64,000 nucleotides of DNA from Begonia masoniana (taxonomy: Eukaryota; Streptophyta; Magnoliopsida; Cucurbitales; Begoniaceae), in NCBI GenBank assembly GCA_022432975.1, contig CM039510.1:14650381-14714380 (forward strand). Direction: 5' to 3'. The notes below the pieces were generated by a model. The model was not told the DNA's origin. It ran no database searches and was given only the letters and a program-made list of their open reading frames with translations. The translations under genes and the position numbers were made by a program. How positions within the stretch are numbered: the first letter of the stretch is position 1; every line of letters starts with the position of its first letter. Of the stretch, positions 34,105 to 46,099 are shown in pieces.

Positions 34105-35784
34105 TCTTTGGTATTTAAAATCAAACACTTACAACCAAATGCTGTAAAATACTTTACATTTGGAGTTCTATCATTCCAAAGCTCATATAGATTTTTCTCT
34201 AAGATTGGTCTAATAGAGACACGATTTAGGACATAGCAAGTGGTTGCAACAGCTTCCGTCCAAAAATACATAGGAAGATTATTCTAATTAAGCATAATCC
34301 TACCTAACTCTTAAAGAAACCTATTTTTCCGCTAAACAATTCTATTTTGTTGAGGCGTTCTTGGTGGAGGGAAATTGTGTTTAGTTCCATATTTCAGACA
34401 AAGAAGCTCAAAACTTTTATTTTCAAATTCTCTACCAAGATCATTACGGATTTCTACAATCGAGTGATCCTTCACATTTTCAATTTTCTCTCTAAAGCTA
34501 GAGAATGTTTCGAAGGCCTCATCATTTTTCTTTAGGAAGAAGAACCATGTGAATCTAGAAAAATCATCAACAATCACATAGGCATAATGTTTTCCTCCTA
34601 AGCTAGCGTCTTAGATGGACCAAAGAGATCCATATGAAGAAGTTGAAGAGGCTTGGAGGAGGAGACAATATTCTTTAAAACAATTGAACTCTTAATTTGC
34701 TTTCCCATTTGACAAATATGACAAACTCTATCATTTTCAAAAGAAATTTTGGCAAAACCCTTAACTAAGTTGTTTCTAGATATCATAGCTAAGATGTTCA
34801 TTCCTACAAGTCATAATATCTTATGCCAAGCTAACAATCACTGCACGAATTTGTAGTAAAAAAATTTTCATAAAAGCAAGAAATATTATTTCAATCAATA
34901 GTATAAAAAATTTCATTTCTATATCCAATAAACACAATTTTTCCATCCGAACTATTTTCTATCATGCAATTTTTTTTATTAAAAAATAACTTTATATTCT
35001 TTATTACATAATCGGTTAATGCTAAAGAGATGGTGATTCAACCCATCAACCAAGAGAATATTTTCAATAAATACCAATATTTCAAATGCCAACAATTTTT
35101 CGATTTTGATTACCTTCAAAAGTAATGTTTCGTTTCTTCTTTGTGATGGAGGTAAACTTTAAAGAGTCTTCCATCATATATCTCAAACATCTACTATCGA
35201 GATACCATAAATTCTTTATGAGAGAGTCTTCAACCTACAAAGCAGAGTTAATTGTGTTTTTTAAGTACCCAAAAAGGTCCTTGAGAGTTAGACTTGCTTC
35301 CTTTAAGAACCCATACAAAAATAGAAGACATCTTTTTATTTGTTGATTTCAATGGACAATCAAAATATTTATGACCAACCCGACTGCATACATTACAAAT
35401 AGTTGGACCAATGAAGAAATTTTTATAAACCTTTTTCTTTTGAAATGGTTCATACTCAATTCCAACTTTATCAAAAGTTACTCTTTATTATCCTAGTAGC
35501 GTATTAAATTTTTTGCTACAAATAGTAAATTTCAAAACTATGTCATACAAATTATCATTTTTAGATTTCAAATCTTCAATCTCATTTTCAAAAGATATAA
35601 TCTTATGAGCATGCTTCTTGACTAACTCATTATTCTCTTTCTTTAGCATCTTATATTTTGACCTAAGTAAGATAAATTACTCAAGCAACTCATCAAAAGC
35701 ATCTATCAATTCATTTTAGTCAAAATTTTCTTTCAAATAACTAAATGAATCATGTACCTTGTTTTCCTTTGCCATCAAGCACAT
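34105..35784 (-). pseudogene. Ty1/copia integrase, protease and gag C-terminus, broken
   Basis: In transcription order on the minus strand: gag coil KKHAHKIISFENEIEDLKSK (about 35600), one zinc knuckle CNVCSRVGHKYFDC (about 35360-35400), degenerate protease LDSRCLRYMMED (about 35190), GAG-preintegrase CHICQMGKQIKSS (34598-34801), integrase core VDDFSRFTWFFFLKK, RNDLGREF and PQQNRIV (34332-34577), and YFWTEAVATTCYVLNR (34105-34271). It is the middle of the same element as 6125-12399 and 37178-55030. Many stops and frame changes. Confidence 0.85.
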
Positions 35785-37172
35785 TGATACGCTTTAGATT
35801 ATGGACCAAATGGAAGCAACAAAATACGCACAAAAATCGGATCTTGGATAAAACAGAATTTGATCCAAAAATTATTCAACTTGCAAAAATCGTAACTTTT
35901 AATTGGCTAAACCAAATAGACTGAAATTTTAATAGCAGATTACTTGGTGTGCGTATGAAATACTTTTAAAATGTCGTAGACAAATTCACAGCGGATCAAA
36001 AGATATTCAATAAACAATCAGACTTGCACAAAATGTCCGAGAAAACCCAATCTTCAATATACTTCCAAAAATATTAACTTGATCTACAAATATCCAAATA
36101 ACGTGAAAATTTAGGAGAATCTTACTTGATCCGTGGATGAAAATCCCTGAAAATTTCAGAGTTGAATCATTGAGATGAATAAAATACAAATCAGACACCA
36201 ATGTTGGTTCGAGAAGGTGCTAAATTGAGAGCACCTTTCGGATTTTTTCTTCTCTTCTGAAGAAGCGCTCCAACAAGGGAATTATGAGAGTTCATACACC
36301 CTTATGGGGATGCTATACCTTCAACTAAGAGGGTACAAATATATGCACTAATAAGAACCTTCACTGCACTCACAAGATAAAGATAATTTTGACAACCTAC
36401 TCAGATCGAGGGATGGCTATTAAAACCTTAAAAAGGATTCAGCTTTTTAAAAGAAGAAAACTTCTAATTTTTCATTTAAAAATCAATCATCTAAAACAAG
36501 GGTCTTTCATGGTTTAAATAAACAAAACTAAGTTAAAACTAATAGTTGAGAAAAGATGAGAGAAGCTAATCGGCCACAAACTCTAGCCGCGCGGGCACAA
36601 GGTGGTTGCCAACCTTATCTCGTGTTTTGACCCTTTTGCCCTCCCATGTGCATGCAGCCACTCAGCGTCTATTTTGTTCTTCCTTTTTGCATGTAGCCAT
36701 GAAATACTTATTTTAACGTAAACTAATGAGTTTCTAAAACAAAAATAAAAGCTAGATTAGGTTACACAATTTGATTTAAGGAAAACAAATTCTTTCTTTT
36801 CTTTAGGTGTATCTGCGGCTTGATCTCCTTCTTTCATCCTTTTGAAAGGTCGAGGCTTCCTCCCATGTTAGCATGCGGTTTAGCTCCCCCATTGCCTTGG
36901 ATGCTATGCCTCATCCACAATTTCATGTGGAAGGAGTCACATCTCTTGAGCCTAGCTCGGGGTGGCCGAGAGGTGGCTCCATCCTCTAACTTGGAGAGAT
37001 CATTTGATTACTTTCATATCTTCAAGTTTAAAGGCTCCTCCAAGCCCTTAATGTTGGGTCTTGGGTCCACTTGGCCTCCAAAAGGATCATCTACAAAAAG
37101 AGCAACAAATTAAATATATGATTTGGCCATGGGTTTGGCCAAGCTTAGATGATGACTTTCCTTGGCACATCA
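35785..37172 (-). mobile_element. Solo LTR (TAT-like), minus strand
   Basis: TG...CA in plus view (TGATACGCTTTAG to TTGGCACATCA), flanked by the duplication cacat (35780-35784, 37173-37177) inside copia gag. On the minus strand it starts TGATGTGCCAAGG. 1388 bp, no enclosed coding region. It shares segments with the split LTR at 12400-34104. The superfamily assignment is tentative. Confidence 0.8.
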
Positions 37173-37177
37173 CACAT

Positions 37178-37868
37178 ATTGGCTACTTCTTCGTCTTCGA
37201 ATAATATGTCTTCTTCAGCATCATACCAAGTTGCTTTCATTGTTTTTCTTGAAGGCCTCTAGAGCCTTCTTAGCAAGTAACTTCATTATATTTTTGAGAT
37301 AGGTCTCCTTTTGTGATTCTTTTTCCTTGCCATTTTCTTCTTTGAAGAAATTTTTTGAATCTATGAGTCATAAGAGCAATTTCTTCATCATCTTCATCAT
37401 TCTCAGATTCAACTTGAATGCTCGATGAGTCTTTGAGAGCAATATCTTTCTTCTTATTGTTTTTCTTCTCTTTTTGTTCTTCCTTTTTGATAACCTTCAA
37501 TGTAATCTTGTGTGTCATGAGAGACCAAATAAGTTCCTCTAGCTTGAGTACCTTGACCTCTCTCACCTCTCAAATTGCCGTTACCTTAGAATTCCAACCT
37601 CAAGGTCGACATCGGAGTATCTTTTCCTCACTGAATCTTCATTGGCATATGTTCTACTTCATCATTCTCAGATTCAACTTGAATGCTCGATGAGTCTTTG
37701 AGAGCAATATCTTTCTTCTTATTGTTTTCTTCTCTTTTTGTTCTTCCTTTTGATAACCTTCATGTAATCTTGTGAACTATTAGTAATGTTAGTGTACTAA
37801 GTAAACATTTGACTAATAGTTTCATCATTATCCATAGCAAATAATTCATATTCATGACTGAGCATACT
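37178..37868 (-). pseudogene. Ty1/copia gag middle part, with local duplication
   Basis: Minus-strand reading: LSHEYELFAMDNDETIS (about 37800-37866), VKVLKLEELIWSLMTHKITLK, KKKDIALKDSS and ENDEDDEEIALM, matching the plus-strand copia gag at 39500-39970. A segment of about 125 bp (37398-37520) is repeated at 37671-37780 with several one-base losses. Confidence 0.8.
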
Positions 37869-39049
37869 TGTTAACTTAAAATGAGTTTAAGATTAATATG
37901 TTTTTGGATGAATTTGTTTCACGGTAATATGGTTTTGATAATAATGTTTGATAAATTGATTAACTTAAGAAATGAATGATTTTGCAAGTACCTTAATTGA
38001 AAATGCCCTTGTAGAAGGGTATTTAGTACTAATGAGTTTTATTAAGTGTATGACAGTCAAAATGAAGAAAAACAATTTCAGAGTGCCTCAAGTGTCGACC
38101 GATTGCCACATAGGTCGACTAGTTTAAATAGATAAGAAACAAATGTCAACCTGAATCGTCAAGTGACGACCGAACTTGGTAAGAGTCAACCACAAGAAAC
38201 GACCAGTGCAAACAGAAACAACTCAAGTGTCGACCAGGATATACAGGTGTCGACTGATGGATACAAAGAAGATTAAAGTATCAACCACACTATAGAAGAA
38301 GTCGACTGGAACATATTTCAACAGCTATCATCTAACACCAACAGTAACAAAGTGTCGACCGATTCTCAAAGAGGTCGACCAGCACTGCTTACAATGGTCT
38401 TCTATCTATGCACAACGGTAACAAAGTGTCAACCGATTTCAAGGCAGGTCGACCGCTAGTAGACTAAATTCAAAGGGTACTATAAATTGAAGAATGAAGA
38501 CCTTCAGAAAATGAAGAAGGCTCCAACGAACGTGAAATATCTCTCAACAATTCACAAAGCTTTCACTTCATTTTTTTTTCCTCTCTCATTCTACTCACTT
38601 GAGATTTTATTTGTTAAGAGAATGTTACTTGAGTTTCGACTAAATCATTGGTATTGAAAACATTGAGAAAGGGTGTATCCTTAAGAGAAAAGTTTAAAGG
38701 CTGTTGATTGATGCCCGTGAAGATCAATCAAAGGTGTAAAGGCAGTTGATTGACGCCCGTGAAGTTCAATCAAAGATTATCTTAGAAGAGAAGGAAAGAA
38801 TCATCAAGGGGAGTCCTTGGAGCGCGGACGTAGGCAAGGTTGGCCGAACCGCATAAACAATTTCAGTGTCATTTCTCTTTTCCCTTAAATCTTTACTTGC
38901 TATTGATTAAATTCATCTTATCAACTCAATTTGAAATCATTCAGTTTATACACTTAAGAGCAAACAATTAATTTGATAGTGATCACAATTATTAAGAATT
39001 ATAGGAACGAAAACCTAATTCACCCCTCTTAGGTAAAAACAATCCTACA
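37869..39049 (+). repeat. 5' LTR of plus-strand copia
   Basis: 1181 bp, TGTTAACTTAAAATGAG to AATCCTACA. It contains repeated dyads built on GTGTCGACCG and GGTCGAC at about 38090-38455, and duplicated GTTGATTGACGCCCGTGAAG-type segments at 38700-38770. Confidence 0.93.
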
Positions 39050-39051
39050 AT

Positions 39052-39063
39052 TGGTATCAGAGC
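39052..39063 (+). other. Primer-binding site, tRNA-iMet
   Basis: TGGTATCAGAGC, two bases after the LTR end; a perfect 12-base match to the usual plant copia primer site. Confidence 0.92.
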
Positions 39064-39114
39064 AAGTGTAATATCTTTTTAATTCTGATTAAAAAAATAG
39101 TTACATATTTAGAA

Positions 39115-40339
39115 ATGACATTCAACGCAAACACATCACGTATAGAAGGATAATCTATTACTAGACCTCCATTTTTTTATGGAAATGATTATGTTTATTG
39201 GAAGTCTAGGATGAGAATTTTTGTTCAAGCCATAGATTATGATCTATGGAATATTATTGAGAATGGCCTAATACATGGCTGTAAAAATTGAAAATAGTGT
39301 TAGCACTCCTAAAACATTACATGAACTAAATGATTCTGATAAAAAGAATTTGAGTTTGAATGCTAAGGCAATCAACACTTTGTATTGTGCTCTAAATAGA
39401 GATGAATTTAATAGGGTACAAGGGTGTGATAGTGAGTTCGAGATTTGGCGTTTACTTGAAATAACTCATGAAGGAACAAACCAAGTAAAAGAAAGTAAAA
39501 TGGGTATGTTAGTGCACGAATATGAATTATTCTCTATGGAAAAGGATGAATCTATTAGTTCAATGTTTACTCGTTTTACTAACATTACTAATAGTTTGAA
39601 AGTGCTTGGTAGAACGTACCCAAATGAAGAATTAGTTAGAAAGATTCTTAGGTGTCTACTGAGAGGATGACAACCCAAGGTGACAGTCATTCAAGAAGCT
39701 AGGGATTTCAAGGTCCTCAAGCTGGAAAAACTCATTGGCTCTCTCATGACGCATGAGACAATAGTGAGAGCCAATGAGAAGGAAGATCTCAAGGAAAAAG
39801 AATTCTCCAAAAGAAAAGACATTGCTCTCAAGGCCTCGTCGAGCAAACACGAAGAGTCCGAACAAGAAGAGGATGATGAGGAGATTGCATTCATCATGAG
39901 AAAATTCAGTAAACTTCTCCAACGGAAGAAGATGCAAGATAGGAAGTTCTCAAAGGGAGACAAGCCTTAAAAAGAAAAGGAGATCACTTGTTTTGAGTGC
40001 GGGAAGCCGGGACACATCAAGGTTGAGTGTCCTCAAGCTAATAAGGCTCCCAAGAGGTTCAAGAAGAGAGCCATGAAAGCAACGTGGGATGATAGTGAGA
40101 GCGACACCTCCTCCAAAAATGAGGAAGTGGCCAGCTTGTGCTTCATGGCCAAGGAGAATGAGGTTAGTGATTCTTCTAATGATAGTGATAATGATGATGG
40201 CGATCTAATTGATGTCTTCAATGACTTGGTTAAACAATATGGCATGCTTAAGTCTAAATACAACTTGTTGAAGAAAGAAAATGCAAACTTGAGTAAAAAG
40301 CATGCTAAGGAGATTAACTTGCATGAAATGGAAATTAGT
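39115..40339 (+). pseudogene. gag: Copia gag, N-terminal and middle part
   Basis: Starts MTFNANTSRIEG, then (after a TAA) ITRPPFFYGNDYVYWKSRM and FVQAIDYDLWNIIENG, the conserved copia gag opening; frame changes near 39275. It continues RLLEITHEGTNQVKESKMG, VLKLEKLIGSLMTHE, an acidic/basic stretch, a zinc knuckle CFECGKPGHIKVEC (about 39990), and a coiled region KSKYNLLKKENANLSKK. Stops occur at 39668-39670 and 39968-39970. The solo LTR interrupts at 40340. Confidence 0.88.
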
Positions 40340-41416
40340 TGTAACACCCAGGAATTTCCTCTAACGTACGTAGCCCTTAGATTATATGTGTTATGGGAGT
40401 TTAACGTTAATCCTAGGGTTATACTAAGTTTATGAGGCAGAAAGTGAATTCTAGAATGAAAATCATAGATTAGAGTGGTTAGAGATTTTGTTGTTGTTGA
40501 GTTTAATGTAAATAAAAATATAAGAGAAGAAAAGAGTGGAGGGAGGAAGCCTTCACGTTGGTTTAGGGGATGAAAAGGTGAGGATAGAGGTTATTTTATA
40601 AAAATTAAAAATTTGGTGGAAAAAGTTTAAAGTGGAAAAGTTAAAGTTTAAAAGAATGGAAATTGAAGGTTAAAAAGAAAAAAATCTTCTTCTTCTCCCC
40701 CTTTTCTCTCCACAAAAATTTCATCTAATTGTAGGGTTTCTCCACCTTCATTTCTTCAAGTTTTTGCAAAGATTAAGGTTAGTTATGTAATGGGTTTTGT
40801 TATTTATGCAAAGTAGTGAAAATTTTTGGTGTTTTGGTGGTATTTTTGTGAGGTTTAGTAAGGGTTTGGAAACACTAATGGTGAACCTCCGAAAATTCCT
40901 TTTCTTGGTGATTTTGCTTCCTACTTTTGGTAGTTTAGACATTAGATAGGTTGGTTTAGGTGGTTTAGGTAGTTATATTAAAGAATTGGTGGAAGTTTGT
41001 GAAAAATTGGTTTTTGGATCAATGTTGCTGATTCTGTTAGGTGCAGAATTCGATCATCCATGCTCTTTAATTTGGTAAATTGAATCGATTCATTGGATAG
41101 TAGACATGTAGACGTTTACGGAATGGGTTGGACCGTTTAAATCTGATGAAAAATGAGTAAGTTATGGCCGATTGAAGTTTGGACACTAAAAAAGGGAGAA
41201 TTTCGGGAGTTAGGGTTTATGCTTTAAAATTTGGTTAAATGTGTTGTTAGTTTTAGTTTAGGTATTCCTTAGAATTACTAGAGAGTTACTAAGTGATTTT
41301 CCCTATATTTGTTAGGTTGACGAGCGAGCGGTTAGCGTAGTTGAAGTAACAGAATACATGTGGAGTAACCAGGTAAGTAATAGAGTGTGTGCGTGTGCCT
41401 TTGCGCCTACACCATG

Positions 41417-44400
41417 TGTAACGCCCCGAACCCGCCCCGGCTCGGTGCGCTACGTTGCAAACAAAACCCGCGTTTAAAACATCGTTTAAAAGCAATTTAA
41501 TAAAATTCCCGACTCGGTTTTCTAGTTTTCCGAACCCTCAATTTCCCTTGGAAAGCGTGTCTAAAATACTTTAGAATACGTTGGAAAAATGTCGGGTTAA
41601 AATGGTTTGGAAAATTGAAGATTTAAAAATTTTTTTTAAAAAAAATCAAAGAGGGGCGCTGCTGGGCGCCGCGCGCGCGCCACGCGCCCCTGGCGCGAGC
41701 GCAAAGCGCGCCCACCGCGTGCCCTTGCGCGCCCAGCGTGTGTCGGAGGCGATTATTCGCCTCCCGGTGGCGATTACTCGCCACCTCCTCTGCCGTTTCC
41801 GCCAAAAATCGCCCCAGAGGCGATTACTCGCCTTCCCACGGCGTCCACTCGCCACCTCCTTGGGTTTTTGACCCCAAAACGCCCAAAAACTTGACTTTTT
41901 CCCGACTTTTCGACTTACCTTCACTTCCTTCATTTTTCTACGACTAAAACACTTTCAAAAATTCTGAAAATTTAAACATACCTTCCCGACACCTAAACCT
42001 TCAAAGCTCATCAAAATTTTGGAAAAACCGACTTCAAACAGAGAAATACAAAAATAGAAAACTTAACCCGACGTTAGTTATTTTAAAATCAAAACGGGCG
42101 GCATAACACCTAAAATCTTAAAAACCCAAAACTTTAAATCCAAACACAAAATATATATTTTCAAGCTTCCAAATACAACAACCATCATCCAAAACTCCAC
42201 CGACTCGAGAACGTTAATATTTAATACGAAAACATTTATAAAAACAACGTACCAACACGTATCAAATCTCCCGGTCACCAACTAGATACATCAAAAATAC
42301 CAAAATAATAATCATCACTCACAACCCTCCGAAGACCATGATCGAGACGCCCCGACAACTGCCTGCACCGGCATGCCCTGTACATCACCAACTGCGCACC
42401 AAGCCTAGCTTTCCTTAGGTCCTCACCTGTACTCCCCTCTATACCTACACCACGGAACACAAAATATCAGCCTAATGCTTAGTAAGTAGGGAAATATGCA
42501 TACAACAAACATAATGCGACACAACCCCTAACAGATGAGGTTTCTACTCGCTCAGTTGCTGTTCTTTCGTTTGCTACTCGTTGCTTTTCGTTTGTTCATT
42601 CACATAACCGAAACTCATCACAAATGCTAACACCGCACCTTAACGCGACTAGGCAACTCACACGGAGTCCCTCGCAGGTGTCCAACTCACACAGTGTCCC
42701 ACGCAAGTGCCACCCTAACGCGACTAGGCAACTCCATCGGAGTCCCTCGCAGGTGTCACTCACACAAAGTCCCCCGCAAGTGCCACCCTACGCGACTAGG
42801 CAACGCCACCGGAGTCCCTCGCAGGTGTCACTCACACAAAGTCCCCGCAAGTGCCACCCTAACGCGACTAGGCAAATCCACCGGAGTCCCCTCGCAGGTG
42901 TCACTACCGGAGTCCCTCGCAGGTACCACCTTAACGCGACTAGGCAACTCCACCGGAGTCCCTCGCAGGTGTCACTCACACAAAGTCCCCCGCAAGTGCC
43001 ACCCTAACGCGACTAGGCAACTCACACGGAGTCCCTCGCAGGTGTCACTCACACAAAGTCCCCCGCAAGTGCCACCCTAACGCGACTAGGCAACTCCACC
43101 GGAGTCCCTCGCAGGTGTCACTCACACAAAGTCCCCCGCAAGTGCCACCCTAACGCGACTAGGCAACTCCACCGGAGTCCCTCGCAGGTGTCACTCACAC
43201 AAAGTCCCCCGCAAGTGCCACCCTAACGCGACTAGGCAACTCCACCGGAGTCCCTCGCAGGTGTCACTCACACAAAGTCCCCCGCAAGTGCCACCCTAAC
43301 GTGGCTAGGCAACTCCACCGGAGTCCCTCGCAGGTACCACCTTAACGCGACTGGACAACTCTCAAGGAGTTTCTCGCAGGTGCTACCCTAACGCGGCTAG
43401 GCGACTCAACAACAGTCCCTCGCAGGTACCACCTTAACGCGACTGGACAACTCTCAAGGAGTTTCTCGCAGGTGCTACCCTAACGCGACTAGGCGACTCC
43501 GACACAAACCACCTCACGATTCAACTCACACCATCCCTTACGGTTCAAGCTCACCATGCAAAACCATGCTTAAAAATCGTTTCTCGTCGTTTGAAAACCG
43601 TGATGCATGTCATACAAAAACTCAACACAAAACCAAACAAAACAATCAAACAAAGCAAACAACCAATTCCCTACCGTTCCATGGTGTAGGCCCGAAGGCA
43701 AACCACACACATCCGCTACTTACCTGGATTCCTTGTGCGTGCTCGCAATTATATGCCCAGTTAGCCAAATCGTTCACTCGTCAACCTAACATAATAAAAG
43801 AGAAATCACTTAGCAATGCACTAACCATAGGTTTTAACAAACTTTTCAACCTAACATACAAAACCCAAAATTCCTAGATTTTCTATCGTCCAACCAAATC
43901 ACTCGCTCGATTACCTAATATAACAAAAACTCAACTTAGAAATTTACTAATGAACTCAAAAGAAATTCTTAGCCTAAACTAACTAAAACTATCACAAACT
44001 TCCTTCCCCAAAATACAAAACCCGAATTATGCACCATTTTGACCGTCAAACTTCAAACGGTCGTAACTCCCTCATTTGTCAACGGCTTTCGACGTGCCAC
44101 CCCAATCTGTAAACCTCTACACGTCTACCATCCATTGAAACACTCAAATCAACCAAACAATACATTAGCCCAGCTGAAATCCAGAAAACAGAATCGCCCC
44201 CTCCCCCCCCTTTTTAGTAAAACCGGTTTTTCCCAAACTCAACTCCAATCTTCCATTTCTCTCCAAAAATCAACCTAAACTAATCCCTTCAATAACTAAA
44301 TCATCAAATCTAGAAAGAAAACCAACATTTACTCTCCATTTTCGGACTTCACTATTTAGGGTTTTCAAACCCTATGCAATCTTCACCAAAATCCTCTAAA

Positions 44401-45059
44401 AACCCATAAAAACCAACCCTTAGTGTATAAAACTAAAAACCCCACTAAAACTAACCTTAAAACCTTGAAGAACCTTGATGGAATGAAGCTTGGAAAAGCT
44501 TCAATGGCTGCCGTCGATGGTGGGAGGAGAAGAAGAAGACAAGTGCTTCACTTAACCATTTTCCCTCTTTTTATAAAACCTTTTCTTTTTCTTTATTTAA
44601 TTCATTTAATAACCTATTAAAATTACACAAGTGCCCTTCCATACACTTCAACGTGGCTGCCATCTCTTCTCCCTCCATTTCCATTCAATTGCTTCATTTA
44701 ATTTCCCTTTTAATTTTTAACAACTAATTTCTATTGGTCCATTTGTTGTTTGACTTTTCAAACCTAATTGGCTTTGAATTTTCAACCCCATCTCTTCTCT
44801 ACTTTCCTTCAACGTGATTGGCATCTTCAAACACCACTTTTCATTAGCTTTTTACTACATTTTGATTGGTTAAAAGAGTTAGACTTTGCAAGCCAATTCT
44901 CTCCACCAATCACCATTGAGTTTGACTTGTCAAACTCTCCACTTCTCATTTCACTTCTAGTACCCTTCAACAATAAATTCTCATACATTTCTAGCCTAGG
45001 CTAACTCATTCTACGTCGAACCTAGGCTACACACGTAATAGAAATTCTCGGGTGTTACA
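41417..45059 (-). mobile_element. Solo LTR, family 3, inverted and nested
   Basis: TG...CA (TGTAACGCCCCGAACC to CTCGGGTGTTACA in plus view), flanked by the duplication ccatg (41412-41416, 45060-45064). On the minus strand it starts TGTAACACCCGAGAATTTC, close to the start of the surrounding LTR, so the two belong to one family. 3643 bp, with a 73 bp minisatellite at 42630-43502 and a GC-rich segment at 41650-41850. Minus-strand donor CCAG/GTAAGT near 43722-43727 and acceptor GGTGTAG near 42446 bracket the minisatellite. Confidence 0.9.
42630..43502 (-). repeat. 73 bp minisatellite in inverted solo LTR
   Basis: The unit, in plus view, runs from ACGCGACTAGGCAACTCC through GGAGTCCCTCGCAGGTGTC to AAGTCCCCCGCAAGTGCC. 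Period exactly 73 bp at 43080, 43153 and 43226, with truncated variants at both ends. It is made of two related halves (CGCAGGTGTC / CGCAAGTGCC). The surrounding plus-strand LTR has only a few diverged relatives (GGAGTAGTGCTAGTGTAACACC, about 45245 and 46130). Confidence 0.92.
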
Positions 45060-45316
45060 CCATGGAACGATAGAGTTTATTGTTTGGTTGTTTGATTGTT
45101 TTCTGTTTGAGCATTATATTGACATGCATCATTATTTTTGAACTACGAAAAATAAGTTTTGAGCATGGTTTTGATGTGTGAGCTTGAAACGTAAAAAGAT
45201 AAGAAAAGCTTGCAACGTGGTTTCGAGTAGAGTCGCCTCGTCGGGGAGTAGTGCTAGTGTAACACCTCGAGAGGGTCTCTATGAGAGATACATTGCTGAA
45301 GATATGTAATGTGTCG

Positions 45317-46099
45317 TGTAAGGAGCCCCAACCTTTATCCCGGCTGAGCCCGGAGCCCGCAAACGCACTGCCATTGGCCCGGCCCAAACACATGAATTTC
45401 TCCATCCGTGGGGTAGGAGTTTTACGCCTCCCAAGTGATTTGAACCCTGGCATCCAGGGCTTATGACCAAAAGTTTCCCATCACTTGTACCACTTGAGCT
45501 GAGTAGTACCAGGTTGGGTGACCGACTGGGAAGTTCTCGCCAAACAAAGCCGTGAGGGGAGGATATTGGGTTACAGCCCAATCTCCAGAGCGGACAATAT
45601 CTTACTGGGAAAAGGGGTTGTTACAAATTGTATCAGAGACTGTACCCACCGAAAATGTGGCCAACGAGGACGTTGGGCCCCCGAGGGGGGAGTGATTGTG
45701 ATGACCCGAATAAGTACGTATGAGTACAACTGCGGGGCAAACCTTGGGTTGCGGGGCAAACCTCAAGACCTAAGTCGAGGGTAGGCATCTCCCGGACTCG
45801 AGTATAGGCAAATCCCGGGTCGTGAAAAGGGGGTCGTCACAATCTCACATCATTTGGAGAAGTATATGGAAATGAAACATATGTAAAGAGACTCTCCCAA
45901 AATAGTAAGACGCATTTTGGAGCACAATTGGCAACGGATCCCATAAGAACTCCGAAGTTAAAAGTGCTTCAGCGAGAGTAGTACCAGGTTGGGTGACTGA
46001 CTGAGAAGTTCTCGCCAAACAAAGCTGGGAGGGGAGGATATTGGCTACAGCCCAATCCTTAGAGCGGACAATATCATACTAGAAAAAAGGGTCATTACA
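45317..46099 (+). mobile_element. Cassandra-type TRIM with chimeric 5' LTR
   Basis: Flanked by the duplication tgtcg (45312-45316, 46100-46104). The 3' LTR (45697-46099, 403 bp) is a normal Cassandra LTR starting TGTGATGACC and containing a 5S-like sequence. After a short internal region with a degraded primer site (TGTATCAGAGAC at 45630) and a G-rich polypurine tract, the 5' LTR is normal only from about 45507 to 45625. Its first part (45317-45506) is instead an antisense tRNA-like unit (AGCTCAAGTGGTACAAG and GGTTCAAATC on the minus strand). TRIMs have no coding capacity and depend on other elements. Confidence 0.85.
45908..46017 (+). repeat. 5S rRNA-derived sequence in Cassandra LTR
   Basis: Contains GGATCCCATAAGAACTCCG, AAGTTAAAAGTGCTT (5S box A region) and AGGTTGGGTGAC with GAGAAGTTCTCG (box C region), collinear with plant 5S rRNA. 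It diverges at several positions and lies inside an LTR, so it is not a normal 5S gene. Family knowledge: Cassandra LTRs carry such 5S-like sequence with Pol III promoter motifs. Confidence 0.9.

Noticed and set aside
42624..43080. Overlapping 120-130 codon frames rich in Thr-Arg-Leu-Gly and Ser-Pro-Gln
   Set aside because: Translations of the 73 bp minisatellite in several frames; repeats, not proteins.
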